From Hymenobacter sp. DG25B (GTDB lineage: Bacteria; Bacteroidota; Bacteroidia; Cytophagales; Hymenobacteraceae): a DNA stretch of 64,000 bases. The stretch spans positions 1,798,001 through 1,862,000 of the forward strand of contig NZ_CP010054.1 of assembly GCF_000801315.1 (NCBI RefSeq), in the 5' to 3' direction. Shown here in pieces: positions 1 to 9,039 of the stretch. Each line of letters begins with the position of its first letter. Within the stretch, counting starts at the first letter, position 1. The notes beneath the pieces were generated by a model that worked only from the letters and a program-made list of their open reading frames with translations, searched no databases and was not told the DNA's origin. Position numbers and translations under genes: made by a program.

Positions 1-808
1 AAGAGCCGAAGGGACGGTCGGTGGGCGGAGGGGGCAGGAGCACATCCCGCAGGAAGTTGCAGGCCCAGGTGGGCGTATGCGTGCGGGTGCCCCGCACGGC
101 GGCGGTAACCACCAGCTGTCCGGCCCGCACGTGCGGGTGTGTTTTCACCTCCAGCAGCTGCTCGGGCCTGATGCCCATTTGCTGCGTGGTTTGGACCACA
201 AACGGCAAGGACTTATCATACACCAGAAAGTAGTCGATGCTGCTCAGCAGGCCGGCCTCGCGCACCAGGTGCAGGCGGGGCAGGGAGTCAATGAGCCAGT
301 GATAATAGTTGCCATTGGCCGCGCCCCCGCCGGAAAGCAAGCTGCACACCGTGCCGGCGACTTCCAGCGGCTCCTGAAAAAAGCGTTGCTGAAATATGTT
401 GTTGCGGGCGGGGTCCAGCAGGTCCCATTCCTTGTTGGTGTACTGAAAGGATATGTCACCCACCAGGCCGCCATCGGAAGAAAGCACCGCCACGCTATTG
501 GGATTATCAGCGTAGATGCGGCCGTTTTTCAGGACTACCACGGCGGCGGCTGGTACCTTTTCCGTGCGGTTGGGCTTGCTGTAGAGGCCTCCAAAATCAG
601 ACGCCTGCTGGTAAAAGTCATCGGGCACGTGCAGGTGGGAACTGCCGGCGGGCACAATCTCATAATAGGCCACTTCACTGCCCGGCCGCAGGGCCAGCTC
701 CCGGCAGCTGGGGTGCACGCCTGTGGGCCGGTAGTGCAGCTGATAGGGCACTATTTCGCGCAGATAACGGCCGGCTTTTCGTTTTGCCCGGGCTATAAAA
801 TTGTGCAT
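1..808 (-). CDS. GT61 family glycosyltransferase, C-terminus outside window
   Basis: The minus-strand frame starts with ATG at 808 (MHNFIARAKRK) and stays open to base 1, giving 269 codons without a stop. Around residue 167 is the motif NYYHWLIDSLPRLHL, a hallmark of the GT61/DUF563 family (capsular and O-glycan transferases). The family usually has about 350-400 residues, so the last third lies outside. No upstream in-frame ATG competes with this start. It lies 58 bp downstream of fcl in the same direction, so it probably transfers a sugar in the same fucose-containing exopolysaccharide pathway. Donor and linkage cannot be read from the sequence. The opposite strand also has a long open frame here but no recognisable motif. 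Confidence 0.85.
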   Translation of the reverse strand, partial: MHNFIARAKRKAGRYLREIVPYQLHYRPTGVHPSCRELALRPGSEVAYYEIVPAGSSHLHVPDDFYQQASDFGGLYSKPNRTEKVPAAAVVVLKNGRIYADNPNSVAVLSSDGGLVGDISFQYTNKEWDLLDPARNNIFQQRFFQEPLEVAGTVCSLLSGGGAANGNYYHWLIDSLPRLHLVREAGLLSSIDYFLVYDKSLPFVVQTTQQMGIRPEQLLEVKTHPHVRAGQLVVTAAVRGTRTHTPTWACNFLRDVLLPPPPTDRPFGS

Positions 809-866
809 AAGCCCATCAGAAATAAGGATAAAAAAGATTGTGGAAGCACACGCAAAGAAAAGAGAA

Positions 867-1823
867 TCAGGTCATTGCCGGAGCGGGCTGCTGCGCGGCC
901 GGTTTCCAGTCGGCGGTGGCCAGCACCTTTTTTAATCCCTCTCGGAGCCCGATGCGGTGGTGCCAGCCCAGGGCGTGCAGGCGGCTTACATCCAGCAGCT
1001 TACGCGGGGTGCCATCGGGGCGGGAGGGGTTAAAGATGATGTCGCCGCGGAAGCCGCTCAGCTCCGCAATCAGCTCGGCCAGCTCCCGGATGCTGAGGTC
1101 CTCGCCGGTACCGATGTTCACGGGCTCGGCGCCATCGTAGTGCTGCATCAGGTGCAGGCAGGCGCTGGCCAGGTCATCCACGTGCAGAAACTCGCGGCGC
1201 GGCGTGCCGGTGCCCCAAACTTCTACGCTGGGCAGCCGGGCGGCCGCGGCCTCACTGAACTTGCGGATCAGGGCGGCGGCTACGTGAGAGTTTTCGGGGT
1301 CGTAGTTATCGTGGGGGCCATAGAGGTTGGTGGGCATCACCGTTATAAACCGGCAACCATACTGGGCGCGGTAGGCCTCGCAGAGCTTGAGGCCGGCTAT
1401 TTTGGCAATGGCATAAGGCTCGTTGGTAGCTTCCAGCGGGCCCGTGAGCAAATACTCTTCCTTGATAGGCTGCGGCGCCATTTTGGGATAAATGCAGGAA
1501 GAACCCAGGTACAGCAGCTTGCCCACGCCCTGCCGGTAGCTGGCATGAATAACGTTGGCCTCAATCAGCAGATTATCATAGATAAAATCGGCGCGGTAGG
1601 TGTTGTTGGCGTGAATGCCGCCCACTTTGGCCGCAGCCAGCCACACATAGTCGGGCTGCTCCCGGGCGAAGAACTCCTCCACGGCGGCCTGGTTGCGCAG
1701 GTCCAGCTCCTGGGAGGTGCGCAGCAGCAGGTTGGTATAGCCTTCCTGCCGTAACAGGCGCACCACCGCCGCGCCTACCATACCGCGGTGACCGGCCACA
1801 TAAATCTTAGCGTTTTTTTCCAT
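867..1823 (-). CDS. fcl: GDP-L-fucose synthase
   Basis: A 318-residue extended SDR enzyme that converts GDP-4-keto-6-deoxy-D-mannose to GDP-L-fucose by epimerisation and NADPH reduction in the cytosol. The N-terminus has the Rossmann motif AGHRGMVG (residues 10-17). Catalytic residues align one position after the E. coli enzyme: S108, C110, Y137, K141 and H180. Typical length for the family (about 310-320). Start is ATG at 1823; the upstream gene gmd ends 27 bp away, so the two steps of GDP-fucose synthesis are co-transcribed. Product use: the GT11-like transferase at 8082-8975. Confidence 0.96.
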   Translation of the reverse strand: MEKNAKIYVAGHRGMVGAAVVRLLRQEGYTNLLLRTSQELDLRNQAAVEEFFAREQPDYVWLAAAKVGGIHANNTYRADFIYDNLLIEANVIHASYRQGVGKLLYLGSSCIYPKMAPQPIKEEYLLTGPLEATNEPYAIAKIAGLKLCEAYRAQYGCRFITVMPTNLYGPHDNYDPENSHVAAALIRKFSEAAAARLPSVEVWGTGTPRREFLHVDDLASACLHLMQHYDGAEPVNIGTGEDLSIRELAELIAELSGFRGDIIFNPSRPDGTPRKLLDVSRLHALGWHHRIGLREGLKKVLATADWKPAAQQPAPAMT

Positions 1824-1850
1824 GCTGAGGGAGAGGGCGAGCCGGGTAGC

Positions 1851-2963
1851 TTATTCGTAATAATTGAGGATGCGGTGGCCGGCCTCCAGCAGCACGGCAT
1901 CGCGGCGGAACAGCAGCACATCGGCCTGCACCATGTCGCTCACCAGGGCGGGCAGGTCGTATTGGGGCGTCCAGCCCAGGCGGGTGCGGGCCCGGGTGGC
2001 ATCGCCAATGAGGAGCTCTACCTCCGTGGGGCGGAAATAGGCGGGGTCGATGGCTACTACTTCCTGGCCGGGCAGCAGCTGGTAGTCGGGATTAGTGCAC
2101 TGCACCACAAAGCCGGTTTCCTGCTCGCCTTCGCCGTGAAAAGCTACCTCAATGCCCAGCTCGGCAAAAGCCAGGCGCACAAACTCGCGCACGGTGGTGG
2201 TTACGCCGGTGGCAATCACAAAGTCCTCGGGCGTGTCCTGCTGCAGAATGCGCCACATGGCTTCCACGTAGTCTTTGGCGTGGCCCCAGTCGCGCTTGGC
2301 GTCCAGGTTGCCCAGGTAGATTTTGGGCTGCAGGCCCAGGGCAATGCGGGCCACGCCGCGGGTAATTTTGCGCGTCACAAACGTCTCGCCCCGCAGCGGC
2401 GACTCATGGTTGAACAGGATGCCGTTGCAGGCAAACATGCCATAAGCCTCGCGGTAGTTCACCGTAATCCAGTAGCCGTAAAGCTTGGCCACGGCGTAGG
2501 GCGAGCGGGGGTAGAAGGGCGTGGTTTCACTTTGCGGCACCTGCTGCACCAGCCCGTACAACTCCGAAGTAGAGGCCTGATAGATGCGCGTTTTCTGCGT
2601 GAGGCCCAGTATGCGCACCGCCTCCAGTACGCGGAGCGTGCCCAGCCCATCCACATCGGCGGTATACTCCGGGGTATCAAAGGACACCTTCACGTGCGAC
2701 ATGGCCCCGAGGTTGTAAATCTCATCGGGCTGCACTTCCTGAATAATGCGGATCAGGTTGGTGGAGTCCGTCAGGTCGCCGTAATGGAGTTTGAAGCGGA
2801 TGTCGGTTTCGTGCGGGTCCTGGTATAAGTGGTCTATTCGATCCGTATTGAATAGGGAAGTGCGCCGCTTAATGCCGTGCACCTCATATCCTTTTTCCAG
2901 CAGCAGCTCGGCGAGGTAAGCACCATCCTGCCCGGTAATACCAGTGATAAGGGCTCTTTTCAT
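1851..2963 (-). CDS. gmd: GDP-mannose 4,6-dehydratase
   Basis: A 370-residue SDR enzyme making GDP-4-keto-6-deoxy-D-mannose from GDP-D-mannose, the first committed step to GDP-L-fucose. The NADP-binding motif [10 protein letters not shown] starts at residue 8. The catalytic set T132, E134 (in ASTSELYG), Y156 and K160 falls at the same numbers as in E. coli Gmd. Length matches the family (about 370). Start is ATG at 2963. The 264-bp gap upstream is AT-rich and likely carries the promoter for gmd-fcl-GT61; I found no exact TAnnTTTG box there. The pair with fcl makes the function secure. Confidence 0.97.
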   Translation of the reverse strand: MKRALITGITGQDGAYLAELLLEKGYEVHGIKRRTSLFNTDRIDHLYQDPHETDIRFKLHYGDLTDSTNLIRIIQEVQPDEIYNLGAMSHVKVSFDTPEYTADVDGLGTLRVLEAVRILGLTQKTRIYQASTSELYGLVQQVPQSETTPFYPRSPYAVAKLYGYWITVNYREAYGMFACNGILFNHESPLRGETFVTRKITRGVARIALGLQPKIYLGNLDAKRDWGHAKDYVEAMWRILQQDTPEDFVIATGVTTTVREFVRLAFAELGIEVAFHGEGEQETGFVVQCTNPDYQLLPGQEVVAIDPAYFRPTEVELLIGDATRARTRLGWTPQYDLPALVSDMVQADVLLFRRDAVLLEAGHRILNYYE

Positions 2964-3153
2964 AAGTAGAACTAATCAAAAGTGAAAGCAATACTGAATA
3001 GTCCATTGTTAGAACTATGTTTACAAATAATTGCATTTAAAACGATAATGTCAATATAATCTATGAAAAAATTTATTTCAAATTGTGTTTAAAATGAATT
3101 ACTGGTTTGGTAGGCTTTATTGAGCCTGCGGGCATACACTACCAGAAAAACAA

Positions 3154-3183
3154 AAAAGCCCGATCCATAGGGACCGGGCTTTT
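3154..3183 (-). terminator. Intrinsic terminator after the beta-helix/malectin gene
   Basis: Arms AAAAGCCCGATCC (3154-3166) and GGACCGGGCTTTT (3171-3183) pair with one mismatch. On the minus strand the stem is followed by a T-rich run. It lies 45 bp past the stop at 3228, so it ends that transcript and separates it from gmd. Confidence 0.8.
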
Positions 3184-3227
3184 CGAGTAGGGCAAGTGGT
3201 GCGGGCACCACCTGTATTCAGGAAGGA

Positions 3228-6200
3228 TTAGCCAATTTTAGGAGCCAGTGCCCACTGGCGGGCCTGCAGCGCGGGTACTACTACTGCCGAGGCCGTGAAG
3301 GCGGGCAGCTGTACCAGACCACCAGCCTGAGGCGTGGGGTATACGCTGGCCGGAGCCGAGGCCACGTTCAGGGAACCAGCCGAAGGAGTGAAGATGCTGG
3401 CCGTGGAGGTTGTCTGCTTCCATACTTCCACGCCGGAGAGGTTAACGGTGCCGCCGGTGGTGGTCACGTTCAGCACGCCATCCGTAACATTAGCCGCGTA
3501 TGGGCCCAGCTTTTTCCAGGTGCCGGCGCTGCCCGAGACAATGCCCGTCTGCACCGACTTGCCTTCCACCTGCACACTGAAGGTTTCCGAGTAGTTGTCT
3601 TCCCACACGTACAGGTACACCTGGTAGCTGCCGTTGGCCATGCTGCTCATCTTAAAGTCCACCGTGTTGCTGTACTTCGAAGAGCGAATCATGTTCGTGC
3701 GGGCCGCGTCCGTGCTGGGAATCAGCGCCACGGTGGTCTTGTTGTGCAGCGTGCCGTTCATGGAGTAGTTGGGCGCCGAGTTGCCTTCCCAGTTCTTGCC
3801 GTCAATCGTGGAGGCGCCCCCGTTCAGGTCGATGGCCCGGTAGAAAGCGGTGCTGGTCGTGGTAGTAGGCGTAGTGGTGGTCGTGGTCGTCGTGGTAGCG
3901 GCTTTCACCGATACGCTCACGGCACCCGAAGTAGTGGCCGCGGCGCTGTTATCCGTAGCCTTAGCCGTGAGGCTGAAGGTGCCGGTGGCCGTGGGCGTCC
4001 AGCTCAGGGAGTAGGGGGAGGAGGTATCCTCGCCCAGCTTGGTGCTGCCCGAGAAGAACTCCACTTTGCTCACGGTACCATCCGCGTCCGAAGCCGAAGC
4101 CGAAAGCGTAATAGCCGTGTTTACCGTAGGAGCAGTGTTCGAAGCCGTGAGGCTTACGGAAGGAGCTTTGTTAGCGGTGGTGGTAGTGGTAGTGCTGGTA
4201 GAGCCAGTCCATACTTCCACGCCGGAGAGGTTAACGGTGCCGCCGGTGGTGGTCACGTTCAGCACGCCATCCGTAACATTAGCCGCGTATGGGCCCAGCT
4301 TTTTCCAGGTGCCGGCGCTGCCCGAGACAATGCCCGTCTGCACCGACTTGCCTTCCACCTGCACACTGAAGGTTTCCGAGTAGTTGTCTTCCCACACGTA
4401 CAGGTACACCTGGTAGCTGCCGTTGGCCATGCTGCTCATCTTAAAGTCCACCGTGTTGCTGTACTTCGAAGAGCGAATCATGTTCGTGCGGGCCGCGTCC
4501 GTGCTGGGAATCAGCGCCACGGTGGTCTTGTTGTGCAGCGTGCCGTTCATGGAGTAGTTGGGTGCCGAGTTGCCTTCCCAGTTCTTGCCGTCAATCGTGG
4601 AGGCGCCCCCGTTCAGGTCAATAGCCCGGTAGAAAGTGCCGGCTACCGGCGTAGTGCTGGTAGGCGTGGTGGGCGTAGTGGGCGTAGTGGTGGTAGCCGC
4701 CTGAACGCTCACACTCACAGCCGAGGAGGTAGCAGTGGCACCAGCATTGTCCGTGGCTTTCGCCGTCAGGCTCACCGAGCCCGCAGCCGTGGGCGTCCAG
4801 CTCAGCTCATAAGGAGAGGAAGTATCTTCGCCCAGCTTAGTGCTGCCTGAGAAGAACTCTACTTTGCTCACGGTACCATCCGCGTCCGAAGCCGAAGCCG
4901 TCAGTTTCACAGCCGTGTTTACTACCGGCGAGGTAGCAGAAGCCGTCAGGCTCACGGTAGGCACCTTGTTGGTGGTAGTAGCAGGAGGCGTAGTGGTGGT
5001 TCCGCCGCCGCTGCCGCCAACCCCAATTTTAACATTGTTGCTGCTCAGCTTATTCTGCCAGATGGTCCACTCGTTCTTCTCCGTGTCCAGCGTAATGGGG
5101 TTAGGCATGTGCTGGGTGTTGGTAGCAATCTGCAGGCCGTAGTCGGCTTCATCGTTCCGGTTGGCGTACGGGCGGTTGTAGCCCCACTTCACGTAGCCAA
5201 TGGTGTTGTTATCTACCCGGTGGTTGTAGAAAACACTGCTCGAGAGGTTGTTGTAGTTGAAGATGGCTACGCCGGAGTACGTTGCGGGGAGCTTGGTTGT
5301 GCCATCGGGCATCAAACCTGCCGTTACAATGCGGTTGTGGTGGTAGTAGATATCGTGGCCGGCGGCCAGGTTCATACCACCGTTACAGATGCTGACAAAC
5401 TGGTTGTTGAAAGACTCAATGAAGGCCGGCAGTGCGCCATCCTTCAGGCCGTCCGTAATCATGCCCGTACCGTAGAAAGACGTACCCGTAGCCGGGTAAG
5501 GATAAGCACCCTGAATGTAGTTGTCGTGCACTTTGGCCCAGGCGCTCGATACCCCGCCCGAGCTGTAGAAGTTGATATTATCTTCTACCAGTGAGTTGTT
5601 AGGGGTGTTCACTACCTCGTTCCAGGCAATTTCAATATTACCAATGTTGGTAACCTTATCCATGCCCACGAAATTGGCTTTGGTGCCACCCCCGTTGCGG
5701 TAGCGCGAGTCAATGTTCCGCACCTGGTTTCGCAGAATCGTCAGGGTCTGGGAGGGCGAGCCATCACCCGTCCATTGGTGAATGGTAATGCCCGTCGTTT
5801 GCTCCATGTAGTTGTTTTCTACCCGTACCGACTTAGCGGCGTGGGTAGCCAGGAAGCGGCCGCGGCGAATATTATCCTGGCTGGGCGTGAGGCCATAGCC
5901 TTTGCAGTTGCGCACCGTCAGAACAGCCCCGCCATTAACCGCCGAAATATGGTCGCCGGCGCTGGCAATGATGCAGCCATCCAGAATAACCGGCTCGGAA
6001 GTGGTAATCTTAATGGCCGGTGTATTAGAATCGGTACTGCGGTAGTTGCCCGTATATGTACCGCCTTTTGAAATCGTAATGGGACCTTGATAGGTCACGT
6101 TGGGTGCTTGCGCAGCAGCCCGGAACGTAGCCGGACCAAACCCTAATACCAACAGCACGAACGCCAACAGCGGCAGAAAGCGTGCACCAGAGGATGTTGT

Positions 6201-6242
6201 GTTGTGGGCGTACCCAAACCGGTTTCCAGAGGTTTTTTGCAT
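3228..6242 (-). CDS. Secreted beta-helix protein with two Ig-like and two malectin-like domains
   Basis: 1004 residues, ATG at 6242. Order: a long N-terminal signal region with hydrophobic core LPLLAFVLLVLGFG and likely cleavage near residue 45 (AAAQA); a right-handed parallel beta-helix region (about 46-405); Gly/Thr linker; Ig-like domain 1 (about 418-518, motif DADGTVSKVEFFSG); malectin-like domain 1 (536-679, begins FYRAIDLNGG); Ig-like domain 2 (about 688-781); malectin-like domain 2 (799-942); a short tail without a T9SS sorting motif. Malectin-like domains bind carbohydrate; beta-helices of this sort occur in polysaccharide lyases, epimerases and depolymerases. The N-terminal half is paralogous to the protein at 6865-8070. 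Position between gmd and a GT operon suggests it acts on or anchors the exopolysaccharide. No catalytic residues were identified, so enzyme activity is an inference. Confidence 0.85.
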   Translation of the reverse strand: MQKTSGNRFGYAHNTTSSGARFLPLLAFVLLVLGFGPATFRAAAQAPNVTYQGPITISKGGTYTGNYRSTDSNTPAIKITTSEPVILDGCIIASAGDHISAVNGGAVLTVRNCKGYGLTPSQDNIRRGRFLATHAAKSVRVENNYMEQTTGITIHQWTGDGSPSQTLTILRNQVRNIDSRYRNGGGTKANFVGMDKVTNIGNIEIAWNEVVNTPNNSLVEDNINFYSSGGVSSAWAKVHDNYIQGAYPYPATGTSFYGTGMITDGLKDGALPAFIESFNNQFVSICNGGMNLAAGHDIYYHHNRIVTAGLMPDGTTKLPATYSGVAIFNYNNLSSSVFYNHRVDNNTIGYVKWGYNRPYANRNDEADYGLQIATNTQHMPNPITLDTEKNEWTIWQNKLSSNNVKIGVGGSGGGTTTTPPATTTNKVPTVSLTASATSPVVNTAVKLTASASDADGTVSKVEFFSGSTKLGEDTSSPYELSWTPTAAGSVSLTAKATDNAGATATSSAVSVSVQAATTTTPTTPTTPTSTTPVAGTFYRAIDLNGGASTIDGKNWEGNSAPNYSMNGTLHNKTTVALIPSTDAARTNMIRSSKYSNTVDFKMSSMANGSYQVYLYVWEDNYSETFSVQVEGKSVQTGIVSGSAGTWKKLGPYAANVTDGVLNVTTTGGTVNLSGVEVWTGSTSTTTTTTANKAPSVSLTASNTAPTVNTAITLSASASDADGTVSKVEFFSGSTKLGEDTSSPYSLSWTPTATGTFSLTAKATDNSAAATTSGAVSVSVKAATTTTTTTTTPTTTTSTAFYRAIDLNGGASTIDGKNWEGNSAPNYSMNGTLHNKTTVALIPSTDAARTNMIRSSKYSNTVDFKMSSMANGSYQVYLYVWEDNYSETFSVQVEGKSVQTGIVSGSAGTWKKLGPYAANVTDGVLNVTTTGGTVNLSGVEVWKQTTSTASIFTPSAGSLNVASAPASVYPTPQAGGLVQLPAFTASAVVVPALQARQWALAPKIG
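3419..3847. repeat. 429-bp near-identical repeat, copy 1 (malectin domain 2)
   Basis: Direct repeat of 4208-4636 with an offset of 789 bp. Reading both copies base by base I find three differences, at 3774 and two near the end (in gatggcc versus aatagcc). It covers exactly one malectin-like domain. Confidence 0.95.
4208..4636. repeat. 429-bp near-identical repeat, copy 2 (malectin domain 1)
   Basis: Partner of 3419-3847. The adjoining Ig-like coding segments are also duplicated but visibly more diverged, so identity drops sharply at the repeat edges. Confidence 0.95.
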
Positions 6243-6428
6243 TCTGAGTTTTGTAAAAATGAAAAACAGGGAAATGAATGACTAGCTAAACCCGCTTATG
6301 TTTTAATTGGGTCAAGATGTCTAGATCATTTTTGTGCAATTGATGGTCAGTGCCGGGCACCGGCCAAAACAACGGGGTGTTAGTTTCTGTACTCGCCCGG
6401 TGGTGCGCAAGCCCCGGGCTCCTGGAGG

Positions 6429-6452
6429 CCGTTCTTCTGCGCAGAAGAACGG
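6429..6452. promoter_or_regulatory. Perfect 24-bp palindrome upstream of the beta-helix/malectin gene
   Basis: CCGTTCTTCTGC is followed directly by its exact reverse complement GCAGAAGAACGG. No spacer, no T-run after either arm, so it does not look like a terminator. It lies about 190 bp before the ATG at 6242. A dimeric regulator site or an mRNA hairpin in the leader are both possible. Confidence 0.45.
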
Positions 6453-6823
6453 AGTAGTAAACTAATAAAGTTGTTAATTACCTGGTAAAACAGGTTTTCA
6501 GCAGCACGATTCAACTCTCTCCAACAGCATGCCTTATAAAGCATCTGTCTCCTCGCTTCTCACTCCGGTGCAATTCAAATCCCCCTTTCAGCGAACTATG
6601 CCCCGATTTTGAAAAAGCAGATCAGATAGTAACTTGTAAAAGTCATAAATCTGATACCGTGATTCATTACAAATGTACAAAAGATAAAATGACCCGAGGG
6701 GCAACACCAAAATTATGTATATAGGACTAAAATAAGATGGAATAGAAAATAGATATCGTAATCCGCTTATATAAGCCGGAATGTGATTTTTTGGGGTAAC
6801 TGATTTGCTGCCAAGGGCATAAA

Positions 6824-6849
6824 AAAAATCTTCCGGAGGGAAGATTTTT
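6824..6849 (-). terminator. Intrinsic terminator after the smaller beta-helix gene
   Basis: Arms AAAAATCTTCC (6824-6834) and GGAAGATTTTT (6839-6849), loop of 4. On the minus strand the stem runs into a T-tract. It lies 15 bp beyond the stop at 6865 and probably ends the long operon that begins at 18396. Confidence 0.85.
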
Positions 6850-6864
6850 ACGGTTTAGCCACAA

Positions 6865-8070
6865 TTAGCGCCGGGCCAGCATGTTGGCCGGCTGGGGCGG
6901 TTTGGTCAGGGTAGCCCCCACTTTTACCTGATGGCGGCGTAGCTTGCGTTTCCAGAGGCGCCATTCCAGTTGCTCTGTACGCCGGGTAATGGGGTTAGGA
7001 AGATGCTGCTGGGCCGAGCAGCTGGTACAGGCATGGCGGTGCTCATCCTGCCGGCCGGACACCGGAGCGCTGTAATTCTGATTGTTGTAGCCCACCACGT
7101 TATGGTCGATGCTATGCCGGTTGAAAACCGAGGAGTCCATATTGTAATGATTAAAGATGGCCAGCCCGGCAAACGTAGAAGGCAGATAGCGCCCATCGGG
7201 CAGATGGGCGCTGTGCACCACCCGGTTCTGGAAGAAGCGGATATCGTGGCCGGCTGCTATGCTCATGCCTGCATTGCAGGTGTTTATCACCTGGTTACTG
7301 TAGGCCTGCACGTACGCGGTGGTGGTTTCGGCAGTGGCACCTTGGCCATCCATCATAATGCCCGAGCCGGAATACTGCGGGCTGGTGGCCGGGTAGGGGT
7401 AAGCACCCTGAATGTAGTTGTTATGCAGTTGAATTGGCTTTTCCGGGGTGCCCGAGGAGTTAAAGAAATTGATGTTGTCTTCCACCAGGGAGCTGTCGGG
7501 CTCATTTATCACTTGGTTCCATGCTATTTCGATGCCGGGCACGCGCCACACCTTATCCAGACTCAGCCAGCTGGCGCGGGTGCGGCCGCCATTCCAGTAA
7601 CGACCATCAATATTGCGGGAGCGGTTGTAGCGCACGGTCAGGGTTTCTTCTGGGGTGCCTTCCCCGCTCCAGCGCAGCACATAAATACCGGTGGTCTGCT
7701 CCATGGTGCAGTGTTCAATGCGCAGCATACGGGCGCCTTCGGCCACCAAAAACCGGCCCCGGGCGGTTTCCGGAATCTGGGGCAGCACGCCCCGCCCGTA
7801 GCAATTTTCTACCGTGAGCCAGGCGCCAGGCGCGGCTTCAATCAGGTGGCCGCTGCCTTTCAGGTAGCTGTTGCGCAACAGTACCGGCTCACGGGTAAGA
7901 ATCCGCACGCAGGGCCGGCTGGCATCGGTACTGATAAAAGTGCCGCTGTAGGTGCCGCCCTGGCGAATCACCAGCGGTCCGTTTGGGCCCTCCGATAGAA
8001 ATGCCTGGGAAGACTCCATGGTGAGGCAGGCACCTGTGAGCACAAAGGCCAGAAGACGGAGCATAAGCAT
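6865..8070 (-). CDS. Secreted right-handed beta-helix protein
   Basis: 401 residues from ATG 8070 (MLMLRLLAFVLTG); ATG 8064 is also possible. A longer frame reaches 8178 but would overlap the upstream gene by about 95 bp and put the signal peptide inside the protein. The mature part is paralogous to the first 400 residues of the 1004-residue neighbour, sharing MEQTTGI, SLVEDNINF, YIQGAYPYPAT, AGHDI and HLPNPIT/HMPNPIT-type segments, but stops after the helix and lacks Ig and malectin domains. Its C-terminus is basic. Gap to the upstream fucosyltransferase is only 11 bp, so it is co-expressed with polysaccharide synthesis. A role in EPS processing or surface display is inferred. Confidence 0.82.
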   Translation of the reverse strand: MLMLRLLAFVLTGACLTMESSQAFLSEGPNGPLVIRQGGTYSGTFISTDASRPCVRILTREPVLLRNSYLKGSGHLIEAAPGAWLTVENCYGRGVLPQIPETARGRFLVAEGARMLRIEHCTMEQTTGIYVLRWSGEGTPEETLTVRYNRSRNIDGRYWNGGRTRASWLSLDKVWRVPGIEIAWNQVINEPDSSLVEDNINFFNSSGTPEKPIQLHNNYIQGAYPYPATSPQYSGSGIMMDGQGATAETTTAYVQAYSNQVINTCNAGMSIAAGHDIRFFQNRVVHSAHLPDGRYLPSTFAGLAIFNHYNMDSSVFNRHSIDHNVVGYNNQNYSAPVSGRQDEHRHACTSCSAQQHLPNPITRRTEQLEWRLWKRKLRRHQVKVGATLTKPPQPANMLARR

Positions 8071-8081
8071 CGGCAGAAGAT

Positions 8082-8975
8082 TTAGGTATCCAGAAAAACC
8101 TCGAATGCAGGCAGTGCTACCGGTTGTTCGGCACTGTGCAGATGTAGCAGCGGGACCTGGCCATAAAAAGAAGCCCAAAGGGAGTAGGAGCTGGGCGGGC
8201 CCAGGATATAGTCGCAGCCGGCCAGGGCGTATAGGTCTTCCACGAAGTGCCCGGTGGGGCGGTGTACCGTTAATCCGGCAAAATCAGTGGGGTCAACTTC
8301 CTCATTGGAGCAGAGCAGAAAGGCCACGCGCTGCTGTGTGGGCAGCTGGTCGCGCAGCTGGCGCATGGCGCGGGCGTAGGTAGCATTGGTGTAGTAGAAG
8401 GCACCCCCGGCATAGTGGGCGTAGTCGCCGCGGCGCAGGTGCACGCCCACCACCACATCAGCCGTTTGGCGCACCTGTTCCAGCAGGTTGGCTACGGCGA
8501 GGCGGTGGGGCGCAATGGGCGCAAACAGCTGGCGCAGGCGCGGGGCCTGCCGCACAAAATGGCGCTTATCCCGAAAAAGCCAGCCGTGGGCCAGCACAAT
8601 GCTACTGCTGCGGGCCTGCGCCAGGTATTCCGGCTGGTTCAGGTCGAAGCAGGTGTCATCCTTATCAGCAGAATGCACCAGCGTGAGCCGGCTGCCGGGC
8701 ACCAGCCGCGCCGCGCTGCCCAGTAGCCGGAATGCCCGGGGGTGCTGCAGCAGGCCAAATACTTTATCCAGCTGGGCGCGCTGCCTGCCAAACGGATGCA
8801 GGGAAACCGGCAGGCCGCCAAACTCCCCGCTGGCCGTGGCTTCAAAGTATGGCGCGTACGCCCCAAAGCTGGGGTTGCACAACTCGTAGCCGTACTCCGC
8901 CGCATTGCTGATAAAATGGGCGAACAGAAACAGGCGGTTGCCGAGCTGTCCGGTACGTTTCACGAGAATAACCAT
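8082..8975 (-). CDS. GT11-like alpha-1,2-fucosyltransferase family protein
   Basis: 297 residues, ATG at 8975. N-terminal KRTGQLGNRLFLFAH resembles the GGLGNQLFQ-type motif of GT11, and VGVHLRRGDYAHY (about residues 178-190) is the HxRRGDY donor-binding motif of inverting fucosyltransferases. The C-terminal DYILGPPSSYSLWASFYG fits the third conserved block (SxFSxWxA-like). No membrane span; a cytosolic or peripheral enzyme using GDP-L-fucose made by gmd and fcl. The acceptor cannot be told. The match is by motif and context, so the exact linkage is inferred. Confidence 0.82.
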   Translation of the reverse strand: MVILVKRTGQLGNRLFLFAHFISNAAEYGYELCNPSFGAYAPYFEATASGEFGGLPVSLHPFGRQRAQLDKVFGLLQHPRAFRLLGSAARLVPGSRLTLVHSADKDDTCFDLNQPEYLAQARSSSIVLAHGWLFRDKRHFVRQAPRLRQLFAPIAPHRLAVANLLEQVRQTADVVVGVHLRRGDYAHYAGGAFYYTNATYARAMRQLRDQLPTQQRVAFLLCSNEEVDPTDFAGLTVHRPTGHFVEDLYALAGCDYILGPPSSYSLWASFYGQVPLLHLHSAEQPVALPAFEVFLDT

Positions 8976-9039
8976 AGCAAGGAAAATCAGCAGCGCTTCT
9001 ACAATTTCAAGCAGCTATAAAGTAGCTCAGCTCAACAGC

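Larger units (their letters stand above)
6243..6864. other. 622-bp AT-rich intergenic region between the two beta-helix genes
   Basis: No convincing gene. It holds the terminator of the right-hand gene (6824-6849), a perfect palindrome (6429-6452), and a CAAATGTA at 6670-6677, which on the minus strand reads TACATTTG, an exact Bacteroidota -7 box. I saw no clear -33 element at the right distance. If used, the 3228-6242 gene would have a leader of about 420 nt containing the palindrome. Confidence 0.6.

Noticed and set aside
957..2828. Long plus-strand open frames opposite fcl and gmd
   Set aside because: GC-rich antisense frames; the minus-strand genes have full catalytic motifs, the plus frames none.
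3850..3905. Array-like repeats in the Thr-rich linkers
   Set aside because: Low-complexity Thr/Pro codons of protein linkers; no spacer-repeat pattern, so not CRISPR.
8071..8178. Extension of the smaller beta-helix gene to a start at 8178
   Set aside because: Would overlap the fucosyltransferase gene and hide the signal peptide; ATG 8070 fits better.
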